From Amoebophrya sp. A120 (lineage: Eukaryota > Sar > Dinophyceae > Syndiniales > Amoebophryaceae), in the NCBI GenBank assembly GCA_905178155.1, contig CAJINV010000010.1, positions 1,633,182-1,697,181 of the forward strand: 64,000 bases of DNA, given 5' to 3'. The notes beneath the pieces are model-generated. The model was not told the DNA's origin and made no database searches. It worked only from the letters and a program-made list of their open reading frames with translations. This document shows, one piece after another, positions 19,701 to 32,900 of the stretch; positions within the stretch are counted from its first letter, which is position 1; every line of letters begins with the position of its first letter. A program made the translations under genes and the position numbers.

Positions 19701-22540
19701 GGCGAAAAAAAAAAAATCGCTGGGCTGAAGAGCCCTGATTGCCTTCGCGCTGGCAATCGGAGTTGTGGCGTTTAGGAGCCTGCGTCGCCTGAGCTTTTAA
19801 GCCACTAGCTGTTGACGGACATTGGCCCCCATCGCATTGCTTAATGTTTTTCCGGGTTGGCCTGTTGTGCTAGACCGGGTCGGGCGGGTCAGGACCTGCG
19901 TGGCTTGACGCGCAAGATCGCACGCAGCGCGCAGCGCTTCCAGGCGTCTTCGTGGCCCCCGTCCTGTGACAGTGGGGCCGCATTGAATTCGGCCTGGCGC
20001 ACCAGCCACACCGGCGCCCGACGGTCCCGGCCAAGAAGACGCCGCGGCGCGGTGAAGCGCTCTGCGAAAACTTTTTTGCTATGGGCCGGCGGCACAGCTG
20101 ATGGGTTCGCCTGCTTGCGCGGCCTCCCCCCTGGCTTCGCGATGGCTTTGGTGGTTGGCCGGCATCGGGCCTCTCCCAAGCAAAGGCTGGGGTCTCGCAT
20201 TGGCAGCGGTGCTTGAGGAGCAGCACACCACCCGGGGTCCTGAAAAGAAGAGCAGGCTTGGGCGGCCGGAAGTCTTTGCGGGTCACCGCCATGCCCCGGC
20301 GCCCGGGCCCGGCAGGGGCGTTCTTTTTCCGGGCCCCCCGCGCGGAAGGGGGGGTAACAGCTGCCTAAGAAAAATGCCCGGCCGGCCCCTGGATACAAGC
20401 GCGCCGGCCAAAGAAGGTGGCGAGCAGGGAAACGCAATGAAAACCGCCAAGCCCCAGCCTCCCGCGGCGGCTGCTTTTGCCCCCGTGAAAGCCCCCCGAA
20501 GCCTGCCCCCCCTATTCTTAAAGCTTTGCCCGGCGCCTGCCGCGGCCCGGCCGCGCAAAATGCTGGCGCGCCACAACCGCCCCGGCGCGCCTTCCTGCTC
20601 TCAGGAGGCGCCATCGGCTGCCGGGCAAAAAGAAAAGGCCGCCGGCGGGGGGGCCAGCAGGATGCGCGACTAGCTCGGCCCCGCCCGCGCAGGTGCTTAG
20701 GCTGGGGCTTGGGGCCCGGGAAAGGTGTCGCGCGGCAGCGGGGGCAGCTCTATGGGCAAAAAGAGACCGCCCCCGCGCCCCGCGAATGGGGCGCAGCCCC
20801 GGGGACAAGAAAGGAAGCGACGCAACCCTTTGCATTTTCCCCAGCTATCGCGGCTTGGCGCCGTTGTTGCCAAGCCGCCCGTGGGCCGAGGGCCAGCGGC
20901 CTGCGCCCAGGGGCGGTCCTCCTCGGGCAGGACTGCTCACGGGCGGCGACCGCTTGTTCGCATGCCCCCGGGCCTGCCGCGCCCCCCGGGCGACCCCGTC
21001 CGGGGGGGTAGTTGGAGGTAAATTTCTTACCGGGCGAAATTTGCGAAATATTTAGGTTCGTCTGCCCCTGATATTTACAAAATATTTAGCTCGAAACGCG
21101 ACCACAGTGTTTTCCCATTGAAATCATTAAGGAGCCGAATCCGGCCGCGTTTCGAGCTAAATATTTTGTAAATATCAGAAGCGTTCCGAGCTAAATTTTC
21201 GCAGTGTTCCGGCAGCCGGGCCGCGGACCGGATTGGCGCTCCGCGAGGGCTTCCGGGGCCCCGGTGGTGCCTCTCCGACGCAGGCAGCAGGGCGACGGGC
21301 CCCAAGCCCCCGCCCGGGGAATGCAGGGTGGGCCCGGGGAAGAACTCGTGGGCAACGTGAAAAAGGCCGCAGAGGCTCCGCCGGCAAGGCCGGCGTCAGC
21401 GATGTCCGCGTGGGGGCTCTTCCGTTGCCCGGCCGGTCGCCCAGAGGATGTGGGTGGGCGGCCCCTTGGTTTCGGGGAAGGCCCCTGCAGTGGGAGAGGG
21501 TTATCGCAAGCTACGTGGCGCGCGTGTCCGCGCAACACCCGGGGCCCCCCGTCGCAGACCTTAGCCCGCCGGATGGCGCCGCCGCCTTCCGAGCCACTAT
21601 CGCGCCCTTGTGCCCGGGCCCGGCCGCAGCGCCTTTTTGGGATTTGCCCTCTGCCCGGCGGCACGCGAGGAAACCACGCAAAAGGCCCAAACCCCCGGCA
21701 GGCCGCGGCCGGAAAAAAGACCGGGCCGCGGGGCGGGCTTACCTGGAGACGCGCCGGCAGCCGGCCGCGTTGTTTTTCCGCCGCCCGGGCGCGTGTGCAT
21801 GTTTCTGAAGTTCCCGAGCACCGGCCTGGCTTTTTGCAGAAATCCCCCCGCTTGTATTGCGCAAATCGGCCGAACAAAGCCGGCGCGCAGCGGGTGGCCC
21901 GGCGCTTCCTTTACCATGCCGCGGCCCCGACGCTCCGTTGGGGCATCCTGGCAAGCAGCCTCGAAGGACACGGAGCAGGGGCACGCGCAGCCGGGCAGCG
22001 GCCACACGGGGGGGCCGCGGCGTAAAGGGAGGTGGCAGGGGCCAAACGAAAACAGGCAGGTCGCGAAGGAGGGTGGGAGGCCATGCGGCAATTGCCTGCT
22101 AGTGTGGGGCCCGCAAAAACGCAGCGGGGCGAAACCACACGCACGGGCCGCGACGCGGTCTCGCCGCTGATGGCCGTTCCCCAGTCTTGGGTCGCTTCGA
22201 AAAAGTAGGCGCGCCAGGAGGCGCCCCGGCCTTTCCTTGAGATAGGCCGCCTGGCGGTTTCGGCAATGGGCCTTGCGGCAGTGCACGAAGCCCGTGCTGC
22301 TGCGGTAAAAATGGCTTTTGGGGGTGCGGAGGAGTTCCGGGTGGTGTGCCTTGCAGTGTGGCGTGTCGCTCGGGAAAATCATCCGTGCGATTAGCCCGCA
22401 GCGTCATCTCCTTGCCGCCCTCATGGGGGTGAGTGTGTGTCGTGCCCCGTGCCGTGCAGCTGACAGCCATAAAGGAGAGGCCATGCTCAGGGGCCCCCAT
22501 ATCAACTCACGACTGGCCGCGGCTTGGCAAAAATGAACTT
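19700..22540. other. GC-rich block, no recognisable gene
   Basis: About 2.8 kb of very GC-rich DNA with sharp edges. Many overlapping frames on both strands, none with a known domain. It contains a 33-bp inverted repeat at 21068-21178. Confidence 0.5.
21068..21178. repeat. 33-bp perfect inverted repeat with a 45-bp spacer
   Basis: The left arm 21068-21100 begins CTGATATTTACAAAATATTT and ends CTCGAAACGCG. The right arm 21146-21178 is its exact reverse complement. Related but imperfect AAATTT/CGAGCTAAAT motifs flank both arms. It is AT-rich within a GC-rich block. Confidence 0.8.
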
Positions 22541-23465
22541 TGCATCCGAAAAATGTCGGAAATTTCGCCTGCAATACCCATCGGGCGATTCCTCTCCAAA
22601 ATGTGCCTCTACTATGTTGATGGAGACTTTTTCTTCTGGGTCTTCAAATCAACATGACTTGAAATCCTAGAGAAGTTGGAGTTGTTGAGCTATTGCTTTA
22701 CTACTACGATTCAACAACTTGTTGTTATTTCTCTTTTTTAACAACCACACGCACAAGCGTGCTGGCTATCAATGTAATCCAACTACGAACACGCGTCCAT
22801 GTCCTGACGACATGGACCAAACTCATCTTATTTTAACTCATCGAATGCGATTGCGAAGATTTTAGACAACTGGTTTTTCCCACAATAAGATCAATCTAAA
22901 CGCGAACGACACCATGGTAGTTTTTGTTCGATTTGCTTTTACGAAGTCAGAAAATAAACGCGACTCTATGTTGTACCGACATTTTGCTGCATGTCCATGT
23001 GCATGATGTGTACTTACCTAAGGAAATGAACCACTACCGGAGTACGAATCAAAATCATCAAACGAAAACCCGTGTTTCGCTACGAAAAACTTTACTACTA
23101 CCAAGTAAAGCTAAGAATCCAGGGTCGGAAATTACGTACTTAGATTTTTTTTCGCACACGACAAGGAACACATCACGGCAACATGATCATTGCTTTTCAC
23201 GACGTATTTTCGACTACACGCATGATTCACGCATGGAGATAAGTTTTAGCGCCAAAAACCTTTCTTGCACGACAAATTTTTGTCGTGCGGTGTTGTGCTA
23301 CCTTGCTTTCATCTGTAGAATCGAGGCAAATGGAAATGCGAAGAAAAGAAACAATTTAATGCAGAAGTAAAAAAGGCAGCGCCATTTGCCTTTCCGCAAT
23401 CTGGGGCTTCTGAGGAAGCCAGCCGTGTTCGAGTAAGTACAACTTGCAGGTGAAGTAGAGGGTTT
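22541..23465. other. Intergenic, no gene supported
   Basis: Average to AT-rich. One frame of 148 codons (22924-23370) has no recognisable domain and unremarkable codon composition; not called as a gene. Confidence 0.4.
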
Positions 23466-24550
23466 CACAAGATATTGTTGAGTGCGATTGAGGAAAGAGC
23501 TTTATTTGAGTGCTATCTTCACACAAGCAGACATGATATTTGAGTACTATTGAGGAAGGAGCTTCATTTCTGTACGTGGAACATGAGTGACAAGCATGAG
23601 TCCCGTCGTCTTTCTGAGCGTGTTTTTCATTTGTTTACTTTTGCTCAGATGATGTTGGGGTATCGTATGTGGTTCCTCAGGTGCAGACGTTTTTGTCGTG
23701 GGGCTTGCTCTTCGTTGGTTCTTTTCCAGTCGCAAAGCGCCGGGAGGGCGCCGCCAAGGACGGGCGTGCTGGTCGATGGTGGTCGTTCTCGGCGTGGCCT
23801 GCGAAGAAGCCGGCGGAAGGCAGGGCGCGCTGGCGCCAAGAAATCCGCATCGGTTGGAATGCCGCCAGCAGACGAGCCGCGGGCGCCAAGAAATCCGCGC
23901 CATCGAGGAAGAGGGTGGCTCGCTGCTGTATCGCGCCCTCGCTTATACCTTGGCGCCCCGCGCCCTCTTTGTTTTGTGTGCCCGGGCGCGCCCGCCGGCC
24001 AACCCTGTGAATGTCGTGGGCCCGGGCGCGGGGGACCGCCCGCGCCCCTCCGGCACGCAGGCCGCGGCCGGGCCGCCGCCCCGGCGCGCAGGCATGTCAG
24101 GCAGGGGGCCAGGGCTCCGCGTGGGCAGGCCCGGCGGACCTTTTTACCCTTCCCGGCGTTCGTCCCCGTTCGTATAGTTTTTCGCCAGGAGGCAAAGCGC
24201 CGCCCGCCGCGGTCGTACGTAGCAAGCGCGCCCGCCAGGCTTGGGGGGGGTGTTGGCGCGGGGCGTAGCGCTTGGGCGGATGAAGTGGGGACCTCCTCCC
24301 ACAAACTCGCTCCTGTTGCTCTGCCGGTCTAACCGCGGACATTACGAATGGCATTGCGTGTCCGCTGGTACTTGTCAAAGCGATGCTACTGCTAGCTCGA
24401 AGGATTTTCTGCGAGATGTTGTGGCCGGCAGTAGGAGAAGACCGATGACAAGACGCAAAGCCTGCGAGCAAGGATGTTGTTGAACGCAGCATGTTCACAT
24501 GGTGCAGGATTTATGATATCTCAGCGCCCTGGAGATCATTGATCAGGAAC
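23466..24550 (+). repeat. Tandem duplication, copy A
   Basis: Shares ordered blocks with copy B: a CACAAGATATT start, GATAAGCATGAGTCCCGTC-like text, TTGCTCAGATGATG, GGGGCTTGCTCTTC, a GC-rich middle with GCGCCGG, and the terminal block CCCTGGAGATCATTGATCAG. The middle has diverged more than the ends. Confidence 0.7.
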
Positions 24551-24562
24551 GTCCTCGAGATT

Positions 24563-25900
24563 ACACAAGATATTCATATTGTTATTGCTGAGTGCTGTTG
24601 AGGGAAGAACTTCAACTTTTATTCGAGTGCTATCACGTCGCAAACAGGCACGACAGTATTTGAGTGTTATTGGGCAAGAAGAACTATTTCTGTATGTGGA
24701 GCAAGAGCTTGAGCACTAAGTAATTGTAATTCTTTGAGCGATAAGCATGAGTCCCGTCCTCTTTCGGAGCGTGTTTTATTTCATTTGTTTATTTCTGCTC
24801 AGATGATGTAGTTCCTCCGGCACACAGGAGCACTTTTTGCCTTGGGGCTTGCTCTTCATGCTTTTCCGGGCGCAAAGTAAGCGCCGGAGGGCTGGCCGCA
24901 AGGGCGGGCGTGCTGATAGATTGGTGCTGGTCGGTCCCGACATGGCTTACAAATGAGCGGCGAAGCGTGCGGCGAGTATGCAAACAAGGCAAGCGCGAAG
25001 AGGCAGCGCGAAGTCCTAGCGCTCAGCCTTGGAGCATACCAATCGCCACCAAGCGGCCTTCGATCGGATGGCAATGCGCCGCCGTATTCCGCAAGCGCTG
25101 GAGCTGGACTCCGTGGCAATCAATGGCGACGCGCCGCCCTCGCTTGTGTCTCTCTGGGCGCCTCGCGCCCTAGCCTGGTGTCTGTATGGCCGCGCCGCCC
25201 GCGCGCCCTTTGTCTGTGCCCTCGGGCCAGGCCCGCAGGGCCACCGGCCCGCCCGCCCTGTCCGGGAGCGGGTGGAATCGGCATGGCGTCCGCTGGAGCA
25301 GTGGCGCCCGCCGCCCAGCCTTGCCAGGGTGCGCGGCATGGCAGGGAGCCAAGGCCCCGGGTTGGCGGGCCCGATCTTTGCACCCACCTTGTTTTTCGGC
25401 GTTCGTCTTCGTCTGCAAGGTATTTCGCCACGCGGCAGAGCCCCGGCATGTCTGCTGTCAATCGTAGCGCGCCTGCCAGACTCGGAGAGGCGCGCGTCCG
25501 TGCGCCGCGTGGCGCGCGGGTGGAGGAGGTAGAAATATACCACTGCCTGGTGCAGCTCTGTCAGTCTAACCGGGGGAGATGAAAGCCAATTGATTCGTGT
25601 CCGCTGGTTGCCAGAGAGATGCAAACTCGAATGATTCTCTGTGAGACGTTTCTGCACCCGACACTAGTAGGCGAAGATGCAACAGCAAAGAAAGCCTGCG
25701 AACAAGGATTCTGAAGAACAGCACGTAAAGCCTGCGAACAAGAGCAAGATTATGTACCAGCTTGCTTCGTGTTCGCGTGTAGAGACGACAGAGTCTGACG
25801 CCTCAAGATCATCAAGAAGGGACTCTAGCTCAGCATTCACATCATGGTGCAGGATTCATGATATTGCAGCACCCTGGAGATCATTGATCAGGAGCTGAGT
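24563..25900 (+). repeat. Tandem duplication, copy B
   Basis: Second copy of the 23466-24550 unit, longer by about 250 bp and diverged. The GC-rich centre shows long chance frames but no domain. Confidence 0.7.
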
Positions 25901-26949
25901 TTTGATCTTGTTTTTGTCCAACAAGACGTAGAGCTGCACATTAATAGTCGGTCTAAGTTTATTCTTCAGATGAATGGCAGCCAAAGGAGTCTGCATTTCT
26001 AAGGACTTCAAATCGCCACAAAGAGTGGTCTAGACATAGACTAGAAGTAAGTAGTGCTCTTCGCTCGGTCAGTCTCGGTTTCATCGTCTATCGGTCGTGG
26101 TATTCCAACTGCGACCACCGGAATGTCCGTTTTTCAGTTTGTCTTGAGAGACTCAGCCGCTCCTGCCAGCAATTCCATCCTCGTGTAGACCCCATTTAGT
26201 ATTATCTTCAGTCAAGAAGATGTTGATCATCCTCTGTCTCCTTCGGTCGGAACAAGGAGTGCCAAAACTACATGATAGATCACGAGTCAACTTCTGTCAA
26301 CCTACAGGGACCCGGGAAGTAGCCCCCTTCCTATTTGTGTGTGAAACATCCTATAATTTGTACTTTACCGTACGGAGGTTTTGCCTTCATATAAGCGGTA
26401 GTGCAATAGAAATCAACTGTGTAGCTTGCAAATAAAAATATCGGCAGCTCGTTTCGAAAGCAGCCTCTCGAAACTTTTTCACTCGTCAGTAGTTGACACG
26501 ATAACGGTTAGTGAACTCCCAAATACAATAAGCACGACCTTGCGTGCTCCAAAAAGTGAAAGTCGCACTGAAATTCACTGCATCTGTATCCTTCTAGTTA
26601 TTCATTTTCACGTTTCTATCTAATTCTATCTCTATTTCGCCTCTTTGACGCCATTTTTTTTCTCAAATTTAATTTTCACCAGTAGCATCAACATCTCAGC
26701 GTTTTTTTACGTTTTTTAGCTCCTTTTTTTTTATAAGCTCGCTTGATCAAAGCGGAGTCTTTTTTTTTTTCTTACTACTTGCGTACGAAGTAAACTGTTG
26801 CTTCCACTTCTATAAGGAGCACAGTTTTTATTTCAGCTTTTTCGCGCTGATAACTTTTCACGTCGTGACACTGACAACTCTTACTACGTTCCTTTAAGTT
26901 TCGCCGTAGTTTCGGTCGTTGCGTAGAAATCCAGTAATTGCCGCCCACC
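25901..26949. other. Upstream region of the giant EF-hand gene
   Basis: AT-rich with T-runs near 26650-26780. No gene recognised. Confidence 0.4.
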
Positions 26950-29900
26950 ATGGTGTTCGGCATGTTTGCATCGGCGGAGGATCCGCCCGCGCCAGCGGCG
27001 GATACCAGCGAGATGCTGGAGGAGAATCTCGAGGAAAACGACAATGCGCTGGCCCACGCCCCCGTCGCTTCGAAAAAGCCAGGCGGGATTGGCAAGAACA
27101 AAAAATCCGCTGGTGCCGAGGGCGAAACCACGGGTGTGGAGCTGGCAGCGGTCACGATTGACTCGCCCGCGGCATCAAAGGATGACAATTTTGATCGTCC
27201 CCCACCGCCGGCGCGGAAGACGACGGAGATGTGGACGGGGGAAGACCCGAACACGTTGAATCTGAACATGATGAAATCCGAGAATCTGCCCGAGTGGTTC
27301 ACGTCTGGTTTGGAACAGTTTGATAAGGATGGGGACGGGGAGCTGCACAAGGACGAGATTATGCACTGGGTTAATGTGATTTTGCGGATGCGGCAGAAAA
27401 AGGAGGCGAACGCCCCGGATATCGACTACAGTGAGTTTCTATGCATTGCAAAAGCATCGTACGTAGCATAAATTGCATTACAAATTTTCTCAGCATGAAA
27501 AATTGAATTTGTCATGCTGTTTTACCTTGGAAAGGAGATTTTTCATGCATGCCTGCAATTGGTACGAGTGCGATACTTTTGCACAGAATAGTTTCCGCAG
27601 CAGGTGAAAGATGTGATGGCGCGGTGGGATGTCGATCAAAACGGCTTGATCACGGTCAGTGAGCTGGCGGCGGCCGGGCAGGCACAGGAAAAGATGGAGA
27701 AGGAGAATCGGTAAAAAGGGATTCGGATTGTAGTTTGTCATGCGAAAGTTGAAATCACATTCACACTCTTTCACACTTGTCTCGTCTTCCAATGGCAATA
27801 CGAATACTGCTCTATGCAACAGAAATTCCGTCTTTTCGCCTGAACAACAGGTACATGAAGATCGCAATCGCGGGTCTGGTCGGTGTGATCGTTTTACTGA
27901 CGGTCCTCATGTTCGCGATGGGCTACGCTGCCGCGGAAGCTTATCAGATTGGAATCAGTTTCGTACGTTGTTGAGTCGCTAGAAATGATGGGAAAGTTTG
28001 TCATGCAAGAAAGTACACGATGAAGTTTTGATCTTCTGTTCATCAGTTTGAGTTTGATAAGCAATTCTGTCATAGTACGAAGACATGGTCGACAGGGAGG
28101 ACCAATGCAGAGAATGCAGCGTCTGAATTCCCACTGGCAAGATGAACTCAACGAGCGCCCTTTTGCTCCCTCTCGATACCTCTTCCAAGGACTACCGCCC
28201 CGCGTCTGCCGACCACGGCCGGCGGCGCGCGCTGACCGAAGCTACTCTCGCCTCCGAGCAGTCCGCTATGCATTGCAAACGGATCGTACTAGTGCAAATC
28301 GCATTACAAATTTGCTCAGCATGAAAAATAAAGTTTGTCATGCCGGCTTGCCTTGGAAAGCAGTTTTGTCATGCATATCTGCGACTTTAGTACCGCAAGA
28401 CCGCGATTCTTTTGCGTCGCATATGAATGTACGGCGAACGCCTGCGGTTGCTGCACGCGGAGGGTGACGATTCTTCCACGTTGAAAAATCCCCCTGGGAC
28501 GTTTATGGAGGAAGATTTGACCATGAGCACGGCCATGTGCACGAACGTTCTCACCGGGATGGGGGAAGTCATGGAGATTCTCACCACCATCAACCCGAAA
28601 TCCGCGGGGAGACTGCAAACGCTCACTGTTCCCACTTCCCAAGGACAGAAGGTGATCCAATTCTCGGGCGTGACCGTGTCGGACAGGCAGTCCTTGACCG
28701 AAGGGTCCATCCGCGAGTTCTCCCAGGAGGGCGGTGGGCCCAAGATCCGGCTCGTGGCCCCCCCGATGCCGATGTATAACGCGACGGATCCGTGCTTTGT
28801 CTACCCGGAGCGGCGGATGGAGTTTGTGGACGGACAAAGTGGAAACATTGACGTGGTGACCGAGTATTTTCTATCCCACAACGGCTGTCCACCGGTGACC
28901 GGCCCGCCGCTGCCGAATGGAAACCCCGCTTGTGCGCCCCCGACGCCTTTATTTAACGGCTCCATGCCGGATCGGGCGGCCTGTGTCGCCACCGTCCCGA
29001 CGCTGGTGGTACAGTGCGAGGCGCAGAAGCCGAACCCGGTGGGGATGGGGACCATGCCCGCACTGCACACCTACTGCGTGAACGGAATGTGCAATCTGGG
29101 AAACTTCACGATCTTTTACAACGTGATGCCGAACAAGCCGCTTGGCCAAACCGCGGAGACCGTGTTCCTGTTGTGGGACACGAACAATGACACGATTGTC
29201 GACGAAATGGAAATCAACCGGGGGCAGGGCCAGGCGGCCCCGGACTTCCAGCACGCGCAGCAAAGTTTGATGACAACGAGTCAAACCGTGCAGAATTACG
29301 TGACTCACGCACTGGTGCACGGGAACACCACTACCAGAAGACGGATGTTGGAGGCGCAATTGATCGCTGGGACGTTCGAGACAGAACGGCGGCTTTCGGA
29401 AGACGGTCAGACCGAGCGGACTTTGATGGCGAAGCCGTCTTGGTGGACGGCGGGAGATCCGCGGCGGATTACCGACATTGCGACCAAAATCTGCATGGTC
29501 AGCAATAGTATCCTGTGCAAAAGCGTCGTACTCGGTTACTTCATCGGATTCGTGCAAGACAAATTTCTGGGTCAACCTAAATCAGCATGACAAGTTCCAT
29601 CTGTCATCCTGAGCTGCTAATTTGTATTGCAATGCCACGAGTACTATGATATTTTTGCAGTTCATACACAGCCACTGCGCCAACTCGGTGGAAGCGGATC
29701 GATTGGCAGAGGCTTTGTGCGAAGGTGACAAAATAGTACGTCTCTTTCATGATTCAGGTTTCGACCTGCTTGCAGAAGAAAGCAACATAAATAGTTCTTT
29801 CATCCCTTGTGCTTCTTGATTCTGCATCAGCACATGATCCTGTGGTCCCTGTGCAGTTACAAAAATCGCTATCAAGAATTCTGATGTACTACTTACGCAC

Positions 29901-32900
29901 GACAAACTCTACAAACAGGTAACGAAGCGCTGTGCGAGACCGCTCCGGCTATGACCCGTTCTTTGGACCGTGATGGCGACGGTCGCGTGAATGAACGCGA
30001 ATACGAGGCGATTCACGAGAAAGCGCGTCCGGATCCCGACGCGCGGAACCGCCGCGACGTTGAGGAGCCCAGGCCGGATTCCGATGTTTGCCCGAATTTC
30101 AACACGCCGGATATCGGCGACGGGATTGACTGCGGGTCGGAGGAAGACTTGGGGAAACTGAAAGACATGGCGGACAAACGTTCCTGGTGCTCGAAGGCGG
30201 CGGGGAGAGACGGCATTCTGGATAACGAAGAGTGCAAAAACGCCAATCGCGTCCCCACAGCTTTTGACACGATGGCGGAGATGCAGGCGCAGGGCGACGT
30301 CCGGATGAAATCGATGATTGAAAACAGTGGGGTCGGACTCCCCGCGTGCAAGCAGTTTTACATGCGGGAAAAAGCTTTAGATGATCCTGTCGCTGAGGTG
30401 ATCTGCCACATCCGGGATTTTGAGTACCCTTTCATGGATGAGTCTTCCGGTTTGTCCGCGAAGGAGGCGAACCTGGACATGGGACTACTGCTGGAACGGT
30501 ACGGGTCGGAAGGCGCTTCCGCGTCTACCACCGTCCGGAAATTGCAGCAAGAATTGGGGTTTGGGAAACGCACTCGGGACAAATTCGGGAACATCATCAC
30601 GCAAGAGTCCGCTTTGGCGCGGCAGGGCACGGATGTGCAGGATGACCCGTTGCACTACCACGTGTTCGAAAAACTTATCAACACGCCCCGCGCCCGCCGG
30701 ATGGAGCAAAAGATCATCAACAAAGAGCGGAAACTTCGTCAGAAGCGGCGGATGCTGCACGGATCGAACTCCGAAATGTATGAGTCGTGGCTTTTGGCGA
30801 GACGGCTGAAAGCGACGGAGAAATTGCGGAGACGCCGGGTCTTGCTTGCGTTTGACGAGGAGAAGGATGACCCGGAGGTCACCCACCGCAAGTTACAGTC
30901 GATCAACCGGCGACTGGAGCAAATTTCTGAAGCGAAGAACAGCGGCGAAGCCGCCAGTTCCCTCCGTCGGTTGGAGCAGACCGGTCGGAGGCTGTTAGCG
31001 GAAGATGATGATGGTGATCGAAAGTTGCGGTTCTTACTGGACGATGACAACCACTTGATCACGCGGAATTTACAGCAGTACCAGCAGGAGTTCAAGATTG
31101 GCTCCACCTCGCGGCACATGCGGGAATTGATGACGCTGACGCACGCGGGGAAAAGAAACTTGATCAGTTTGGAGCAGATTGGGGAAAAGGTCATGAATTA
31201 CATCATCACCGACGATGTCGATGGTCTGCAGACCTGGGCCATGACCATGCTCCGCAGCGACATCCGCATCTCCATTCCGAAGCAGGCGATCTTGTACTTG
31301 CTGTACGACGCCCGCGACCCGTTGGGGATTGGGATGGGCGTGGCTCGGTATTTGGATCAGTTTATGTCGGACAACCAGGCGGAGGAAATGCGGGAAGAGA
31401 CCGGGCGGATGCCGGAGTCGCAAGACTTTTCCCGCTACGACCGCGACGGCGAGACCCTTGCCGACGTGCGGCCCCGCATGCGGCAGCTGTCCCACCAAAG
31501 ACGCGTTTTGGTCGAGATCGCAGAGCGGCGCCGGATGCGGGCCTTGCAGGAGAAGGATGGGAATCAGCGACGGAAGTTGCTGGAAGAGACTGATTCCATT
31601 CACCGCCGGCTACACGAAGTGGCACGGCACGATCCGGACGAAACACGGGTGTTGAACTCGGAAGAAATTCGGCAGATGAGCGAACAAACGCCGTTGAACG
31701 AGCGGGAGACAGAGCGGGTGATTGAACACTGTCGGAGGGAGAATAGAGACTTGGAAGGGGCGCAAGCGCGGCAGTTCACGCGGTTGCTGAAGCAGCTGGA
31801 TTTGTCCGACTCGGATATGAGTGCACAACTCCCCCTGCGCCTCCCCCTCATTTGTATTTAGCATGAACAGCAATACAAACTACACCAGCACACGCAGAGC
31901 GTATGCATGACAAATTTCTTGTGTGCCCAATGTAGTGCTTCTTCTTGGGCTCCTTCCGGAATCATTTGTGATGCAAACAGTGCCACAAGGCAGCGACTGG
32001 ATTTGGGGTGTTGCATGACAAATGAGGAAGAGGGGGAGTTGTGCACTGTCATATCGGAAAGGCGGGAACTCCGAGACGCCGCGGAGGATGCTGGGATGTC
32101 CTCGGATCGGGATGAAGAGCCCGTGGCCTGCACCCCGTGCGCCTTAGCCACCGCTCCCACGGTTGGGATGACCCCGGACCACTTACGGGATGCCGTGTTG
32201 AACAACAACGAGCGACAGGAGGGCAACCCGGACTGGTGCGCCACGCAGTTCCAGGACATGCAGGCCATGGCGGTCAATGTCCCCACCTGTCTATGAGAGT
32301 GGACAACTCCCCTTCCCCTCATTTGTCTATGCAAAATCGCAAATTCAGGCTGTGCCTCTTGGCACTGTTTGCATGACAAGTTCTGGTAGGAGCCCAAATA
32401 GCACTACACTCCAGTGGAAATTTGTCATGCAGAGCCGGCATTCTTACTGATGCTTGTATTGCAGTTCATGCTATACAAATGTACTGGAGGGGGAGTTGTC
32501 CACTGTCATACTGTCTCGGCGCGAGTCAGAACGCGACTACGGGGGAATACATGACCCCGATCGCGACCTACCCGGCGGACCAGCCGGTGACCTTGCCGCG
32601 GGTGCCGGAAGCATACACCGGCGCGATTGCGGCTGCAAACACCGCTCCGACCACGGGGAATTTGATGGCGGCCGGGTCGGTGACGCCCCAAGCCGGCGAC
32701 GTGATCGACCCTTACACCTGCGCGGGCGCGAAGCCGCCGGCCCAGCCCGGAGCGGCGGCGGCGATTCCCGACACGCAGTTCCCGACTTATGCCCAGGCGG
32801 GTGGAACTAGGCGAAGTTTAAGGACTTTTGACCAATCGGACTTGGTATTGACGACGAAGCCGAGAAACCTTTCGAAGCAGCACGTCAATAAACACAAGCG

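Noticed and set aside
20101-22170. Long overlapping frames on both strands in GC-rich DNA
   Set aside because: Frames are open in many phases at once because stop codons are rare at high GC; no family motif in any.
22924-23370. Open frame of 148 codons
   Set aside because: No recognisable domain, no splice partners and no supporting context.
29509-29600. Open frame running through the introner after exon 5 of the giant gene
   Set aside because: The frame continues by chance into the element; its ends match family A and the downstream exon requires its removal.
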